Shown: piece by piece, positions 46,745-57,939 of the stretch
Numbering within the stretch: the first letter of the stretch is position 1
Layout: the number at the start of each line of letters is the position of its first letter
Assembly: GCA_964017195.1 (NCBI GenBank)
Contig: OZ024889.1
Coordinates: 57,166,074-57,230,073, forward strand
From: Siderastrea radians
Lineage: Eukaryota > Cnidaria > Anthozoa > Scleractinia > Rhizangiidae
Direction of reading: 5' to 3'
Length of the DNA stretch: 64,000 nucleotides
Program-made: the position numbers and the translations under genes
Notes under the pieces: model-generated
Database searches by the model: none
What the model saw: the letters and a program-made list of their open reading frames with translations, nothing else
What the model was told of the DNA's origin: nothing

Positions 46745-48535
46745 AGGCATAGATTAGGGGTAGTATGCAGTGTCCACACTGCAAGTGTAACACAATGCCG
46801 TTTGACTAAGGAAGCTGTAACTCCTTGACCTGCCTTATGCAGCACTGGGGCCACAAGATCAGAAATGTTCCATAATTAATGAAATAAAAGGGAGAGAAAA
46901 CGTTATCCATTAATGAAAAAATTTACAAGCCCTTAAGAATCGAGGAAGTTCGGTTCTGAAGTTTTCTTTCTTTCTGAAAGATCGTTTCAATGCCTTTTAG
47001 GTGCCTTTACATCATAGTTAATAAAAGAATCTGGTTATGAAGCTCAGCAAAGTCTTTTGTTTTATGTTTTTGTTACCGTTTTTAGCCTTGACCGTGCACA
47101 AACAACAATAGGTTTGAATTTTGCATGAGCAACGAATCAATAAAAATGTCACTGTTAAGTTATTCAGCCATAGTGTACAAACGTAAAGCAAAAGATTGTG
47201 CACGGTCGTAGAACTTTCAACATAAATTGCAGCACCTTTGCTTTGGCCTTTGAAACTTGCAAGGTTCCATAACCAGTCCCTCGAGTAACTATGCTTTACA
47301 TAGGGCATTTTAGCTAGGTTTCAGTGCTTTGTCCTCCGTTTTGCACTTGTTTAATTGGGTAGAACTGTAAAACCTCTTTTCACAAAAGTAGAATATTAAA
47401 CATTCACTTAACAAGATGACTTCTTTTCTTGTTATATATGAAGGCGTTTTCATAATAAATGGAGGCGCCCTGTTTATACTCTCTCACGCAGTCATGTTTT
47501 GGGCTTCGTCACGCGTTCGTCTGCGTGGGAGGCTAAATTCTGTTTATGAAGCAGAAAAAAAAATACAAATCGGCTTCTTTACTGAGACATCTTTTAATAA
47601 CAATTAAGGTGACTAATGATTTATACACAAACATGACAAATGTTTTGACTCTGTAGCCTCGTTTTCAGCCAAGTTGGATCCCACAAAAGTCCTTCGAGGA
47701 TGGCAAGCCAACTGGGATATGCATCACTCATTTCCAGCAATGCACGTTCCCTCCGGGCAAACACTTTGGTATAAGCATTTTTGAAAACAGACTGACAAAT
47801 ACTCGTTGGTGGAGACAGATGAGCTGCAAGTCAAATGCCCCATAGTACGGCTAAAAATTAAGGAAGTCCATTCCTTCTTTCTAGGCTTATGCACATACCA
47901 CCGAATGTTACTTCAGCCCAAGCAAAGGCTCAAAAAAATGATGTCAGTTGTCTCTCTTCTGCACTCCTTAGACATAGTTCAGGAGAGTCTGCAAGCAGGG
48001 TAAACTCACTAACCCTCAAATGCTCCGGGGTAGACTACTGCTTCACCCCTGGGAAGGACAATGTTGAAAAACGCCCTGTTTACGAGGACTGCTGGAATTG
48101 ACCGATGCATTAACATTTTATGTCGCCATATCAACACGATATTCTCCTCTGTGCCTATATACAGCTCCCAAGTAGGGAGAATTACTTTCAATAACAAGAA
48201 ATTCTATCTTTGCGTTGATTAGTTTCTGAAAAAAAAAACCAACAGCCCGGAGCGTAATCTAAATACTTTCTTTTTATCCGCATAAAAATATAAACCACAT
48301 AAGACATAGCAATTGAGTTTGTAACTGAAACTTGTGCAATTGTCTAACGTAAACTTGAGAACCTGGAGTTAAGCTCGTATCCATCAGCCCCTACCCAAAA
48401 CCGGTCCAGGTCCACCAGGCAATTTCTCACCCAGCAAAGTCCCAGATCGCTAATTTCAAACCCAAAAAAAGGCTTCTCTCCTCCCCATCACTAACATACC
48501 GGGGGGAGCTATATAGAATTTTTATCTTTCGCTTT
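46745..48535. other. Spacer with weak retroelement-like trace
   Basis: A plus frame near 47845-47930 reads IKEVHSFFLGLCTYHR, which faintly resembles the segment after the reverse transcriptase of Ty3-type elements, but flanking sequence does not support it. No gene is called. Confidence 0.3.
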
Positions 48536-48540
48536 TTCTA

Positions 48541-48999
48541 TAGGTTGACCCTATGAATGCAGAACGCTGGACCCATTTCAGTGTGCACGTCAAACATGTC
48601 GGTCCGGGAATCGAGGATTTACCCTCCCTATCTCCTTTTTGAAAAGGCCAACTCAGCTGGGTTGAGCTTGCATCAATACTTGAACAGATGCTAAAAAAAT
48701 TATTCCGCTGCGGAAGTTTTGCGCTGGATAAGGAAATCGAGAAAAGTGTACCTAATGCCCGTAGCGAAAGCAAGAAAGCACTTCTCATCACAGACGGCAG
48801 ATCCAGCATTGGATCTACACCTGATGTTGTGAGATTGTGTAACATTGCGACGTTCGTTGAAAACTACGCAATTAGTTGACGTGACAAACAGCGTTTTGAA
48901 CAAGATCTGAAGGGCATTTGCACTGATTAAATGCTCACCTTCTTGAGAATTTCGAAGATTTAACCGAGCTAAAAGCGCTCGTAACTGCGAAAGGAAATG
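48541..48999 (+). pseudogene. Decayed von Willebrand A-like segment
   Basis: In shifting plus frames I read a helical stretch, then SVPNARSESKKALLITDGRS, a loop, ATFVENYAI, and after a frameshift HLLENFEDLTELKALVTAKG. The ALLITDGRS strand with an upstream ARxxxKK and a final LENFEDLxxL helix matches the second half of VWA domains. The MIDAS DxSxS part is absent. An acceptor-like tttctatag precedes 48541 and a donor (aatg|gtgaga) follows 48999. At least one stop (about 48643) and one frameshift break it. Confidence 0.5.
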
Positions 49000-49374
49000 G
49001 TGAGACTGTTTGGTGTTTACGATATCCTTGTTATTCCCCTTGTTTCTGTTTCCTTACGGAGTTAAAATTGTCCTTTTCTCATTGGGATTTTATATGCTTT
49101 TAATATAACATTTAAAATACAAAACAAAAATATCCTTTTTCGTACTACGGCGGCCGTTGCTCTTCTTTTCTCAGTGTAACCTACCGTATGTCTGGGATAT
49201 CCTGGACACACAGAGAGTCTATGTATTGAAAATGTTTAAACTTTTAAAATGGGAATTTCTACCATTCTTATCAGATGGCCAAAAGGTTTTTAATGTTCTT
49301 ACACTACTACAACTGGCGTCACTACAAAGTTAACTCTCACTCTCACAACATCACAAAATCTTGTCATATTTATC

Positions 49375-49485
49375 ACAGGACACTCCCTTCCATCCAGGAA
49401 GACAATGGGATTCAAAGGTATTGGCAAGATCAAGGCCTACAGCTCCATTATTACAGCAATGGGACTAGATTTCCTCTGACAAGCC
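49375..49485 (-). pseudogene. Decayed EGF unit downstream of the last EGF exon
   Basis: On the minus strand, SHCCNNGAVGLDLANTFESH and CLPGWKGV parallel NPCKNGALCLDLINSFECHC and VPGWTGV of the exon at 49551-49924. Two or more cysteines have been lost and an in-frame stop precedes it. The nucleotide match is clear over about 100 bp, so this is a dead tandem duplicate. Confidence 0.75.
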
Positions 49486-49550
49486 AGTACTGATACGAGA
49501 AAAATTGTTAAAAAAACTGACATTAGGTTTTACAAGGCAACGGCTGACAG

Positions 49551-49924
49551 CTAGTCGTTCATGTTTATTTGGCAATGTTTACCACTGAAGCCCGTCGGGC
49601 AGGAGCATGTGTAATACGCAATGCCATCAATACATGTAGCACCATTCTGACAAGGGTTGGGGTCGCAGTCATCAATATTGATCTGACAATTTGGTCCACT
49701 ATAGCCAAGCCTGCAGGTGCAATGGTACCGATTGAGGTAATCATGACACTGTCCACCGTTTAAGCAAGGTGAGCTAAGACATTCATTAATCTCGCTATGA
49801 CAGTACACGCCCGTCCATCCAGGAACACAGTGGCATTCAAAGCTATTGATAAGATCAAGGCATAAAGCTCCATTCTTGCAGGGATTAGATTTGCACTCGT
49901 TCACTATCCCTTCGCATCGTTCAC
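49551..49924 (-). CDS. Three-EGF exon of gene 2, possibly terminal
   Basis: The acceptor after 49925 (gcttgtag, phase 1) opens an exon encoding three complete EGF domains: NECKSNPCKNGALC..., NECLSSPCLNGGQC... and DDCDPNPCQNGATC.... The frame ends CQINMND-stop at 49551-49553. There is also a gtaaac donor before 49583 placed exactly after the ...GFSG codons, phase 1, which is where the other EGF exons end. So the exon may instead stop at 49583 and splice to an exon not found, leaving the stop as read-through. The three EGFs are intact. As part of a secreted EGF-repeat protein, it probably acts in the extracellular matrix. Confidence 0.8.
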
Positions 49925-50228
49925 CTACAAGCAAGTACATAAAAAAAAATAGTTACATAAACTGAAATTAGATTTCGCATTTACCTCACGCAAACTCTGA
50001 AGCGGCTGCCCATACACACTGGTACATACTAATACATGTACAGAAATTTATCAACCAAAACATGTAACTGCATGCTTGTTACCCAGGTATAGTACAACGC
50101 AACCCACAATGCTTATGGCACTTTTGGCCAGAAATATTGTTGAACTGATGGGCATCCAACAAACTTTGAAAACCTTCGGGAGTAACATGTGGGCAAAAAT
50201 TCACCTAACGCAAACTCAATCTCTGGGA

Positions 50229-50760
50229 CCGATCATTCAATGCATATACGTATTCCCCGACAACGTGTTAAAGTAGAATGCAACTGACAGAAGTATTTAT
50301 TGTTTTTGAATAACCCTTCAGAAGAGTGTATCTAAATTGCTAATAAAAGTTACCTGTATATCCTGGAACACACTGACAATAAAATGACCCAGCAGTATTT
50401 ACACATCTGCCACCATGATAACAAGGTGAATCACTGCTAGTACACTCATCAATGTCAGTGCTACAATTCTTCCCAGTCCATCCCCTTGAACAGAGACAAC
50501 TGTAATGTCCAAAGGCATTTGTTCCACATTTTGCATCCGCATAACACGGTTTCAGTGTCACGCATTCATCATCGAACTGGCAAATTGGACCTGGTACATT
50601 AAACAGGAAAAGCTTTCAAAAATTAGACTTGTGACCTTGCATTACACCTACTAGGAGTTTCCAGCGTCTACTTTTAAGACAATTATCCTGGCAGACTAGG
50701 ACCTTTTTAATCGATTGAAAACAGATAAAAACTTTTATCACTAAAACACGTATTCTCTGA
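50229..50760. repeat. Tandem duplication unit 1 (EGF exon plus intron flanks)
   Basis: About 530 bp starting gaccgatcattcaatgc repeats directly from 50761 to about 51945, where it is lengthened by a 636-bp TTAA element. Each unit carries one two-EGF exon. Confidence 0.88.
50354..50590 (-). CDS. EGF exon of gene 2 (tandem copy 2 in transcript order)
   Basis: A 237-nt exon, phase 1-1, with acceptor taccag ending at 50591 and donor gtaact before 50354. It encodes the closing C of the preceding EGF (PICQFDDEC...), one EGF (CYADAKCGTNAFGHYSCLCS) and one calcium-binding EGF (DIDEC ... CVNTAGSFYCQC) ending VPGYTG. It differs from the exon at 51537-51776 by a one-codon deletion and scattered substitutions. 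All cysteines are intact. Confidence 0.88.
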
Positions 50761-50814
50761 GACCGATCATTCAATGCATAGCCGACATAGCTGTAGTCCC
50801 TGACACCGTGTTAA

Positions 50815-51450
50815 GGTGATTCCATTCAATTGCATTGCGCATCCTTCCTGCGCATCATTTTTTGCGTGATTAGAGCGCGCACGAGTGCGGACACGTTCGG
50901 GACTTGGTAGGTTTTCTATGACAACTGAACTGTTCAGAGAAATGAATTGTCGTTTTCTCCAAAACCGGCTCGGTTACCCCACTTTTTTATTCTATTTATT
51001 TGAAGAAAATACGACTCTGCATGATGTATCCAAATTTTAAGAATTTTTCATTATTCAATGTTCAAATATTCCGATTAATTCAATATTACAATCTGATTTT
51101 AGGCGTTTCACTGGAAGTGTGCAGACGCTCGATTTGCCTATTATTTCGTTACTTTCATTTTCTCGGCAACTTTAAGGCGTTTTACTGTAACATTGTTTTG
51201 CTATCACAAGAATAAGGTTTATATTTCATTGCTAGTAATAACTTTGTTAAAGTAGTGGGTGTCCCTGGTACAAGGATAAGTCGATAGCTAGCAAGGTACC
51301 TAAATAAAATATACTAAAGCCCCGTAACGTAAAATCAGACACAGTGCCCCCTCTTTTTATTTTGTTTTTTTTCAATGCTCTCTGTGTATTTAACAACTGT
51401 GCAAAGTTTCAACAAATTCTCATTACAACTTCTTTTTCCATGGAATCAAC
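50815..51450. mobile_element. TTAA-flanked MITE with paralogous empty site
   Basis: The ends are GGTGATTCCAT and its imperfect inverse (ATGGAATCAAC), with TTAA at 50811-50814 and 51451-51454. The paralogous position in the other tandem unit reads gtgTTAAagtagaatgcaac (50265-50284), a single TTAA without insert. There is no coding content. Confidence 0.92.
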
Positions 51451-51536
51451 TTAAACTAAAATGCAACTGACAGAAATATTCATTGTTTTTGAATAACCGT
51501 TCAGAAGAGTGCTTCTAAAATACTAATAAAAATTAC

Positions 51537-51776
51537 CTGTGTATCCTGGAACACACTGACAATAAAATGACCCAGGAGTATTTACACATCTGCCACCATG
51601 ATAACAAGGTGAATTATCACTGCTAGCACACTCATCAATGTCGGTGCTACAATTCGTTCCACTCCATCCCCTTGAACAAAGACAACTATAATGTCCAAAG
51701 GCATTCGTTGTACATTTTGCATCCCTATAACACGGTTTCAGTGTCACGCATTCATCATCAAACTGGCAAATTACAC
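51537..51776 (-). CDS. EGF exon of gene 2 (tandem copy 1 in transcript order)
   Basis: A 240-nt exon, phase 1-1, with acceptor gtaacag ending at 51777 and donor gtaatt before 51537. It encodes VICQFDDEC, then EGF units CYRDAKCTTNAFGHYSCLCS and DIDEC ... CVNTPGSFYCQCVPGYTG. The first cysteine after the exon start completes the third EGF of the upstream exon. It is the sister of 50354-50590, with one extra codon in the DECASSDNSPC loop. Confidence 0.88.
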
Positions 51777-52163
51777 CTGTTACATAAAAAAGAAAAAGTT
51801 TTTAAAAATTAGACTTGTGACCTTGCATTACACATAGGAATTCCCAGCGTCTACTTTTAAGACAATTATTCTGACAGACATGGACCTTTTTAATCGATTG
51901 ATATATAACAGATAAAAACTATTATCACTAAAACACGTATTCTGTTATGTACAGACTGACGTTTTTCAAACATGATTTAATCGTGGCTTATCAGTGACGA
52001 AGGAAATTCATCCGTAGGAAATCCATCCATGGAATAACCTGCACATGCACACTGCCGTGATATTTCAGATAGTTTACCAAATTTCGTTAGCTGTGATACC
52101 ATCCTAAGTTATTGGAAGCCTTGGGGATTATGCGTTTAGCCAAAGTTTACCTGTCGGGTTTAC

Positions 52164-52432
52164 CTGTTTTGTTCGGCGGGCAAATGCAATCAAATTTTCC
52201 CACTTGGTCAAAACACATTCCACCACTGAGGCATTTGGGACTCCCACCTAATGGAACAAAGCAGTCATCTGTGTTGATGGAACAGTCAACTCCTTCCCAG
52301 CCTTTAATGCAGCGACAAGTGTAGCCCCCATAAATGTTTTTACAAGTTGCTCCATTTTGGCATGGATTGGCCAGCACCAGACACTCATCAACATCTACAT
52401 CACAAGTGGCTCCAGTAAAATTCGCAGGACAG
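52164..52432 (-). CDS. EGF exon of gene 2 (paralogue of 751-1016)
   Basis: A 269-nt exon with a phase-2 acceptor (atttgcag ending at 52433) and phase-1 donor gtaaac before 52164. A second gtaaac donor lies 13 bp further on (before 52151) and would shift the frame. It encodes SCPANFTGATC, then DVDECLVLANPCQNGATC with CRCIKGWEGVDC, and NTDDC...CLSGGMC...CICPPNKTG. All cysteines are present. Confidence 0.87.
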
Positions 52433-53418
52433 CTGCAAATGATCAATAGGACAAAATTATCAGTGCAGTTTAGCCTTGAAGTTGTTTAACTCATTCCTTT
52501 GCTACGAGGAATACAGTCAACCAGAAAGCTGGCAAGCCGCACATATTTTGTTGTAATTAGAGATAGTTTATGGATAGTTTTCTACTCATCATTTCATACT
52601 TTATCTTAGTGCCCTTATCCATTTTTGATTCTTGCTCTTACTTTATTTTCTTAATTTATAATTGTTCTAGATACACGTACATTTTTGTAGCAAGCCTTTT
52701 TCTGTCAGCCTCATTAATGTCACGTGTCTGAATAAAGTTTATTGATTGACTGATTGATTCAGGGGACATAATCTTCATCACGGGGTTGCACAGCAAGCTA
52801 AGGGCAACAGAAATAGTGGATCGAACTTGAAATTTAATGCAGGTATATTCGAACATTTCTGACACTGAATTTTCAAGTTTGCTAGGCTTGTACAACATCA
52901 CAGAGGTACTAAAAATAGCTTTTTTTTCTGGTTACATCGCGAATATTCCACTCGTGATTTGCCCATTTTCTTACTCACTTGCCTGAAAGCTGGAGTGGAT
53001 ACTGAAAAATCAAATCAGTCGTGAAATATTTCATGTTATATCACCTCAAGTAGCATTGCATTTAACTGGTTTTTACAAGCTATGTAAGCTTGAAGTACAC
53101 GTATACAACGATATGCGATGCGAAAGGCTACAGCTTTTCATATATTGTGGTCTGACACTAGGTTTATTCAGAAGCGTATACAGCTGTATATATGTATGTT
53201 TGGCCTTCGGACCAGATGACACTGATTTTTTGCCATTTTTGTTTGAAAGTGGGGATTTGATCAATTTAAGGGAATTCTGTACACCTCCAACAGCCGGTAA
53301 TCGCCCAGTGAGAGGACAATTCTTCGGGCATGAATTCACGTGTCCAGTGCATCATCTGGAATTCCACCAAAAACGAAAACAATGGATTATCGCTTGCCTC
53401 AAAGGGCACTCTAGTTAC

Positions 53419-53491
53419 CTGCAAGTTGCCTTTCCCAGAAAAGATGAACAAGTTCCACCATTTTTGCAGTAACCGTCAGTACAAGTGGAGA
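53419..53491 (-). CDS. EGF half-domain exon of gene 2 (paralogue of 1976-2048)
   Basis: A 73-nt exon, phase 1 to phase 2, with acceptor tatctcttgcag ending at 53492 and donor gtaact before 53419. It encodes STCTDGYCKNGGTCSSFLGK and ATC. Joined to 52164-52432 it makes a complete EGF with a serine codon across the junction. Its phase-1 start predicts upstream phase-1 exons (TSP1 by analogy with gene 1), which I could not find before 64000. Confidence 0.85.
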
Positions 53492-53614
53492 CTGCAAGAG
53501 ATAAATAAGTACGCGGTGTTGAGCCGGAAAGCCGTCAAAAGCCAGGTGGAAAATAACCTTAAAACAATATGGTCTATTGCTATCGCTGACTATTGCTGAA
53601 TTATTTAAAGCAAA

Positions 53615-54035
53615 GAAGAGCAATTATAATTTAAGGGCCACAAATATGCTCTCTTTACCTAAAATAAGCAGCACTAAGTATGGTCTTAGGTCTTTTCGTT
53701 ACTTTGCCGCAAAGGCATGGAATGTGCTGCCAGATACAATACGTGCAATGGCCGGCACAAGTAAGATTTGTCGCGTACAATTTTAAACTTAAGTTATAAT
53801 GACATAAATATATCAATAATTAGATTTTAGAATTTACTTTTATTACAGTGTTATATCTTTATATCTATTTTTTGTCAATAGTCGTTTGTAATACGTATTA
53901 TTTCATGTACATACTTTTTAACTTATCTACTTACACAGCTCTAGTTTAACTATTGAACACTCTTATAGTCAATGAGGACTAGCTCTTAGCTAAGTGGAGT
54001 TCCACGTTAAATAAAGTATTACATTACATTATTCC
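53615..54035 (+). mobile_element. LINE 3'-end remnant, copy 2
   Basis: The plus frame reads YNLRATNMLSLPKISSTKYG and then LRSFRYFAAKAWNVLPDTIR, the C-terminal tail of a non-LTR retrotransposon reverse transcriptase, followed by an untranslated part ending in an ATTACATTACATT tail. It lies antisense in a gene 2 intron. The element is 5'-truncated and matches 2165-2885. Confidence 0.75.
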
Positions 54036-54504
54036 ATTTCACTACGCTCGCATGTTGCAAGGTGAGACCGGACAGCTGTTCACGAACGATGCTCGATACG
54101 TTTCTTATGCCCTGCCACCCAACTCAACAACTTTGCAAAACTTTAAAAGAGCTTGAACCCAGTGCTAACGGCCATTCTTTTCAGACTATGAAACTAAATA
54201 CCCTGGACACTTGAAATATTCTAGTCTTTCGTAACGCGAACGATACGGCTAAATCTGTGCAATATTTCCCTCGAAGAGTGAACGAACATAAATTTTTAGG
54301 CTTGGTGCCCTACGGGAAGGTTTAAGTGACTTTTCGTTGAACAAAAAGTTAGGATCCTTCTTTTCATTCCAAACTTTTTATTTCAAGCCGTTGATCGTGC
54401 CAAATTCCGAAATTTGTTCTCAGAGGTGAGCCAAGATTCCAGCGATCTGCATGTGAACGGTATTTATTCCAAGTGGCATCCCTGTTAGCGGACGGTTAAA
54501 AGCG

Positions 54505-55150
54505 TAGCTCTGCATTTCTTTTTTGCTTGTACTTGTGAATTTGTGAAAAAAACTCTCATTCAAGTCGTTAACATAAATTAAAACAAGAAATTCTGAAGAG
54601 TTTACAGGCGGCCGATACTCTTTCACCCCCCCCCCCTCCCTCCCCTTTTCGTAACGAAAAAAAGGTTTCATCAGAAAAAAGAAAAAAAAAACTTAAGTAG
54701 TTCGTGGTTTCCGGTGTCCTGTTATGGACAATTTGCACTTCCGGTATGTAAGGAAATAAATGTATGTAAACATATTACCGGTCACAGATGACTATTGACG
54801 AGGAGAATGTCCCGTATTTGACAGATTGCCTTTGAAAACTGATAAAATCAATAGCAACTTGAGAACTTTGTTTTGCTTTGTAATCGGTGACCTTTGTACG
54901 AGTTTTAGCAAGACGCTTTTCAGAGAGAGAGAGAGAGACAACCCTGTAGCTTTACCTGGAGAAATAAATCGTTCTTAAACCGTGATATCGTGAAGTACGG
55001 TCCCTAGGCATTCACGACAAATGTTTCAGCCTTCAGGCAAGGGCTCCATTTGGATCCTAACGACACGAGAGCAGGCTACTTGCAATCTATTTTTATAACA
55101 GCGATGCAATTGTCGTTCAAAGGTCAATTTTCACCTCATCACTACCCATG
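54505..55150. other. Spacer with simple repeats
   Basis: It contains a C-run at about 54625-54645, A-rich tracts and a short (GA)n run at 54922-54937. No gene is seen. Confidence 0.6.
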
Positions 55151-55154
55151 TAAA

Positions 55155-55410
55155 ATAAAATCCGGGATCCCAGGTGGGATAGCTGGGATCCCGGGTGGGA
55201 TAGGCGGGATCCCGGATGGGATAACCGGGATCCCGGGTGTGGTAGTCGGGATCCCAGGTGGGGTTGTTGGGATCCCAGGTGGGGGCAATTGGGATCCCGG
55301 GTGGGATATCGGGATCCCGGGTGGGATATCGGGATCCCAGGTGAGATAAGTGGAATCCCAGGCAGAAATAGTGGGATCCCAGGTGGGACAAGCAGGATCC
55401 CAAGTGGATG
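55155..55410. repeat. GGGATCCC-core minisatellite, array 1
   Basis: About 12 units of roughly 21 bp, each GGGATCCCrGGTGGGAT plus a variable 3-5 bp linker. The core is a perfect palindrome. The collagen-like GIPGG translation of the plus frame follows from the repeat and is not evidence of a gene. Array 2 at 62590-62910 is in inverse orientation. Confidence 0.9.
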
Positions 55411-55439
55411 TGTCAGAATCTAAGGCGGGAAATGTGGGA

Positions 55440-57540
55440 TTCAAGTTAGTTCCAAGGCCAGACTTTCTCAGCAGCCTTGGCCAAAAAAAAAAAAAAAACT
55501 TGGCTTTTCTGGCCACTAAGATGTTAGCCAGGTTTCCTTGGGTTTTCTGGCATTGAAAAGTAGTCGTGAGAAGCCTAGCATTTTTCTCACGGAGTGAAAG
55601 TTATTGGTTGTTTTTGCTAATCCCGTCATAAGATCGAGACATCAAAGAAACTCTACTAGAGGTCACTACTTAAGATGTTTTATTGTTGGCATTTTAAATG
55701 TCTCTGAAGTTACAATTAAAACTGATTGACTTCAGCTAGTCATATATTAAAATGATTCACAAACGAGGTCACTGACTTTACCTTAAAAGATCTGGAACTG
55801 AGAAATTTTTAATGATCGACGTCTTGAATGTGTTGTAAACTTGAAATTCCTACACTAAAAGTGCTTTTAAAAACATTGTGACCAGTCACGCATTGCATCT
55901 TGAGGTATAAACAGCTATCAAACACAGCTTTGAACAGATTGAGCAAGAATTACGCTGTAAGGATATTTCTTTTCTGCTTGAAAATTGTAAAAATGAGGCA
56001 CTATTTAAAGATAAATAAATCAAAATCCTGTACTCAAGAAAAGCAGTTTACCTGTTGATTGCCTGCGTAAGTTTGCAATGGGAGACAACACGTGTAACGT
56101 TTGATGTGGTCAATGCAATGACACAATGCATAACACCTTTTTCAGAATAACAGGCTCGATTCCAAACTTCTCCAAGACGTCAATTTCTTTTGAGCCACTG
56201 TATAAGTCAAATAATGATTTTTCATCCTTTCCTTGCCTTATGTTAGCTTTTAAAATAGGAAAGAAAGCGGAGTTTGTTGATAACGCGGTCCATTAGAGCA
56301 ACCGCCATCTTGAAATTCAGAACACATTTCTGAGAAGCCTGGAAACAAATTGGGTTGTTTCGGTCAGCAGCTAGACCACTGCGGGCTCAGATAGTGACCG
56401 TTCTTTTCGGTTTCGGCGCGATTTTTTGTGTTCAGTTCGTGGCTTGAAGTGGAAATGTTTGCCTCTTTTAAGTTTGAAATGAAGAATCAGAGCAGCAAAA
56501 CGTGGATCAGCTACCCTTTAGGCTGAGGTAAGTTGAAGGCAAATGATAATTTTGAAATATTGGATTCAAAATTAATGATTATTTTAAGTAAAGATCGACC
56601 ATGTGCTTCTGAGTTAAGCAGCTAAATGTTTGCAAATCTGAAGCAGGCAGACTGACGTCCTTTATTAAAGCTTGAGCTTAAATCTGGATTCTTTTTTCTA
56701 CCAGGCTTGTGTACATTTTTTCAAAGTAACTAAGAATGACAGAGGATTTGGCTCCTTGTTTAAATGCTCAAAGGATCTCCTAAATTGTGAAATGTTTGGG
56801 GTAAATGAAACTTGAGCTTACAGCTTGTGGACTGTTAGAGTAGTATAATTTAAAAGAATATTGCTTTTTAAGCATGTTTCAAATGCACCATCATCCATGA
56901 TAAGCTGGTTTTGACCAATCATTTCTGTTTTGTGGTAGATATTGACTGTATTCAACACATTGTTCAGTGACTTCAGCTGAGGGAGACTGACACTCAAACA
57001 GCAGAGCAATCTCAAGTCACCAATGCTGGTTCTTAATAAGCTAAGTTGCTTAAAAGTGGCACTAAATTCTGTTGATGCCATTTTCTTTTGCATTGTTTGA
57101 CTCATAATTAAAGAACACAATGTTCAAATGTAGATTTAATTGACATTTGATTGCTTTGGACATTCAAGTGAATAATAAGCTTAAAAGCTTATAGCTCTGT
57201 ATTTCCATAACACGTACACGTATAAGTTTATGGTGTCAGCAGTTCTTTGTGCAGTAACTAATATAGATTGTAATCTACCAATATTGCAATTTCCTGGATG
57301 TTTTAGTCAGTTGAACCAATTACTGATTGCATTGGTTTGCTAGACAATGTGAAACCTTGTTTTTTAACTGAATGGAATTTAAATGTATGGGGTGTTTGTG
57401 TCTAAATTCTAATGCTCTCCATGTTTGCCTTTTATATGTTTAGTCACATTGGGACAAACATTCAATAAATTCAAAGACACTTTTCATAGCTGCCTAGAAA
57501 TTAAAACTTAACTTCTTGTTTTAGAAGAATGAAAAGAGCA
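55440..57540. other. Spacer with no firmly supported gene
   Basis: An A16 run lies near 55483. On the minus strand at 56302-56311 AAGATGGCGG (YY1-like) includes an ATG, and a nearby minus frame (about 56160-56280) reads QGKDEKSLFDLYSGSKEIDV. These may mark an old first exon but no splice chain could be built. Confidence 0.35.
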
Positions 57541-57549
57541 AATGCATGT

Positions 57550-57620
57550 ACCCCGTATTTACTCGATTAAACGCTGCCCTCGAATAAACGCCGCCCTCAA
57601 TTAAACGCTGCAATTCTTTG
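57550..57620. mobile_element. Single end of an AATAAACGCC-type element
   Basis: CCGTATTTACTCGATTAAAC followed by CGAATAAACGCCGCCCTC units resembles the left end of 16653-17412. No opposite end was found, so it is a fragment. Confidence 0.6.
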
Positions 57621-57939
57621 AGTTTATTATTTTTTTTATTCTTAGGCACTATTCCTTTCTGAACGAGATTCTATTTATTATAACATTGTTGTATTATGCA
57701 TTGTATATAACCATTACTAAGAAGGTGCTGTTTTAAAATTGTTGTAAATAATGCAACTGAATGAAAAACTTTCAATGTTTGACGTGCAACAATGCATAAT
57801 AAATCATTGCATTCAATGTTATTCTGATAGCATTTTTGAAATGGCATTCAATTTTATTAATAGTAATGTCTGCACAATTTGCCTAGCAACTTACTAATCT
57901 GCCAGTAATTAATTTCCTGGTTACTTCAGGTGATCTTGG

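Larger units (their letters stand above)
50761..51945. repeat. Tandem duplication unit 2 (contains a TTAA element)
   Basis: A direct repeat of 50229-50760 with the EGF exon at 51537-51776 and a 636-bp insertion at 50815-51450. Confidence 0.88.
51955..54500. repeat. Segmental duplication, copy 2 (partner at 541-3400)
   Basis: Collinear with 541-3400, carrying the paired EGF exons and the same LINE remnant. Similarity ends near 54497. Confidence 0.88.

Noticed and set aside
47806..48101. Possible Ty3-type polyprotein trace (FLGLCTYHR)
   Set aside because: The similarity covers only about a dozen residues, and the neighbouring sequence shows no protease, reverse transcriptase or RNase H motifs or long terminal repeats.
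53056..53472. A 138-residue plus-strand frame
   Set aside because: Its 3' part is the antisense of the real EGF exon 53419-53491, and the rest is intron of the duplicated segment.
55050..55516. Collagen-like or proline/glycine-rich proteins on both strands over the GGGATCCC array
   Set aside because: The GIPGG and PGIP patterns are direct translations of a 21-bp minisatellite and appear on both strands.
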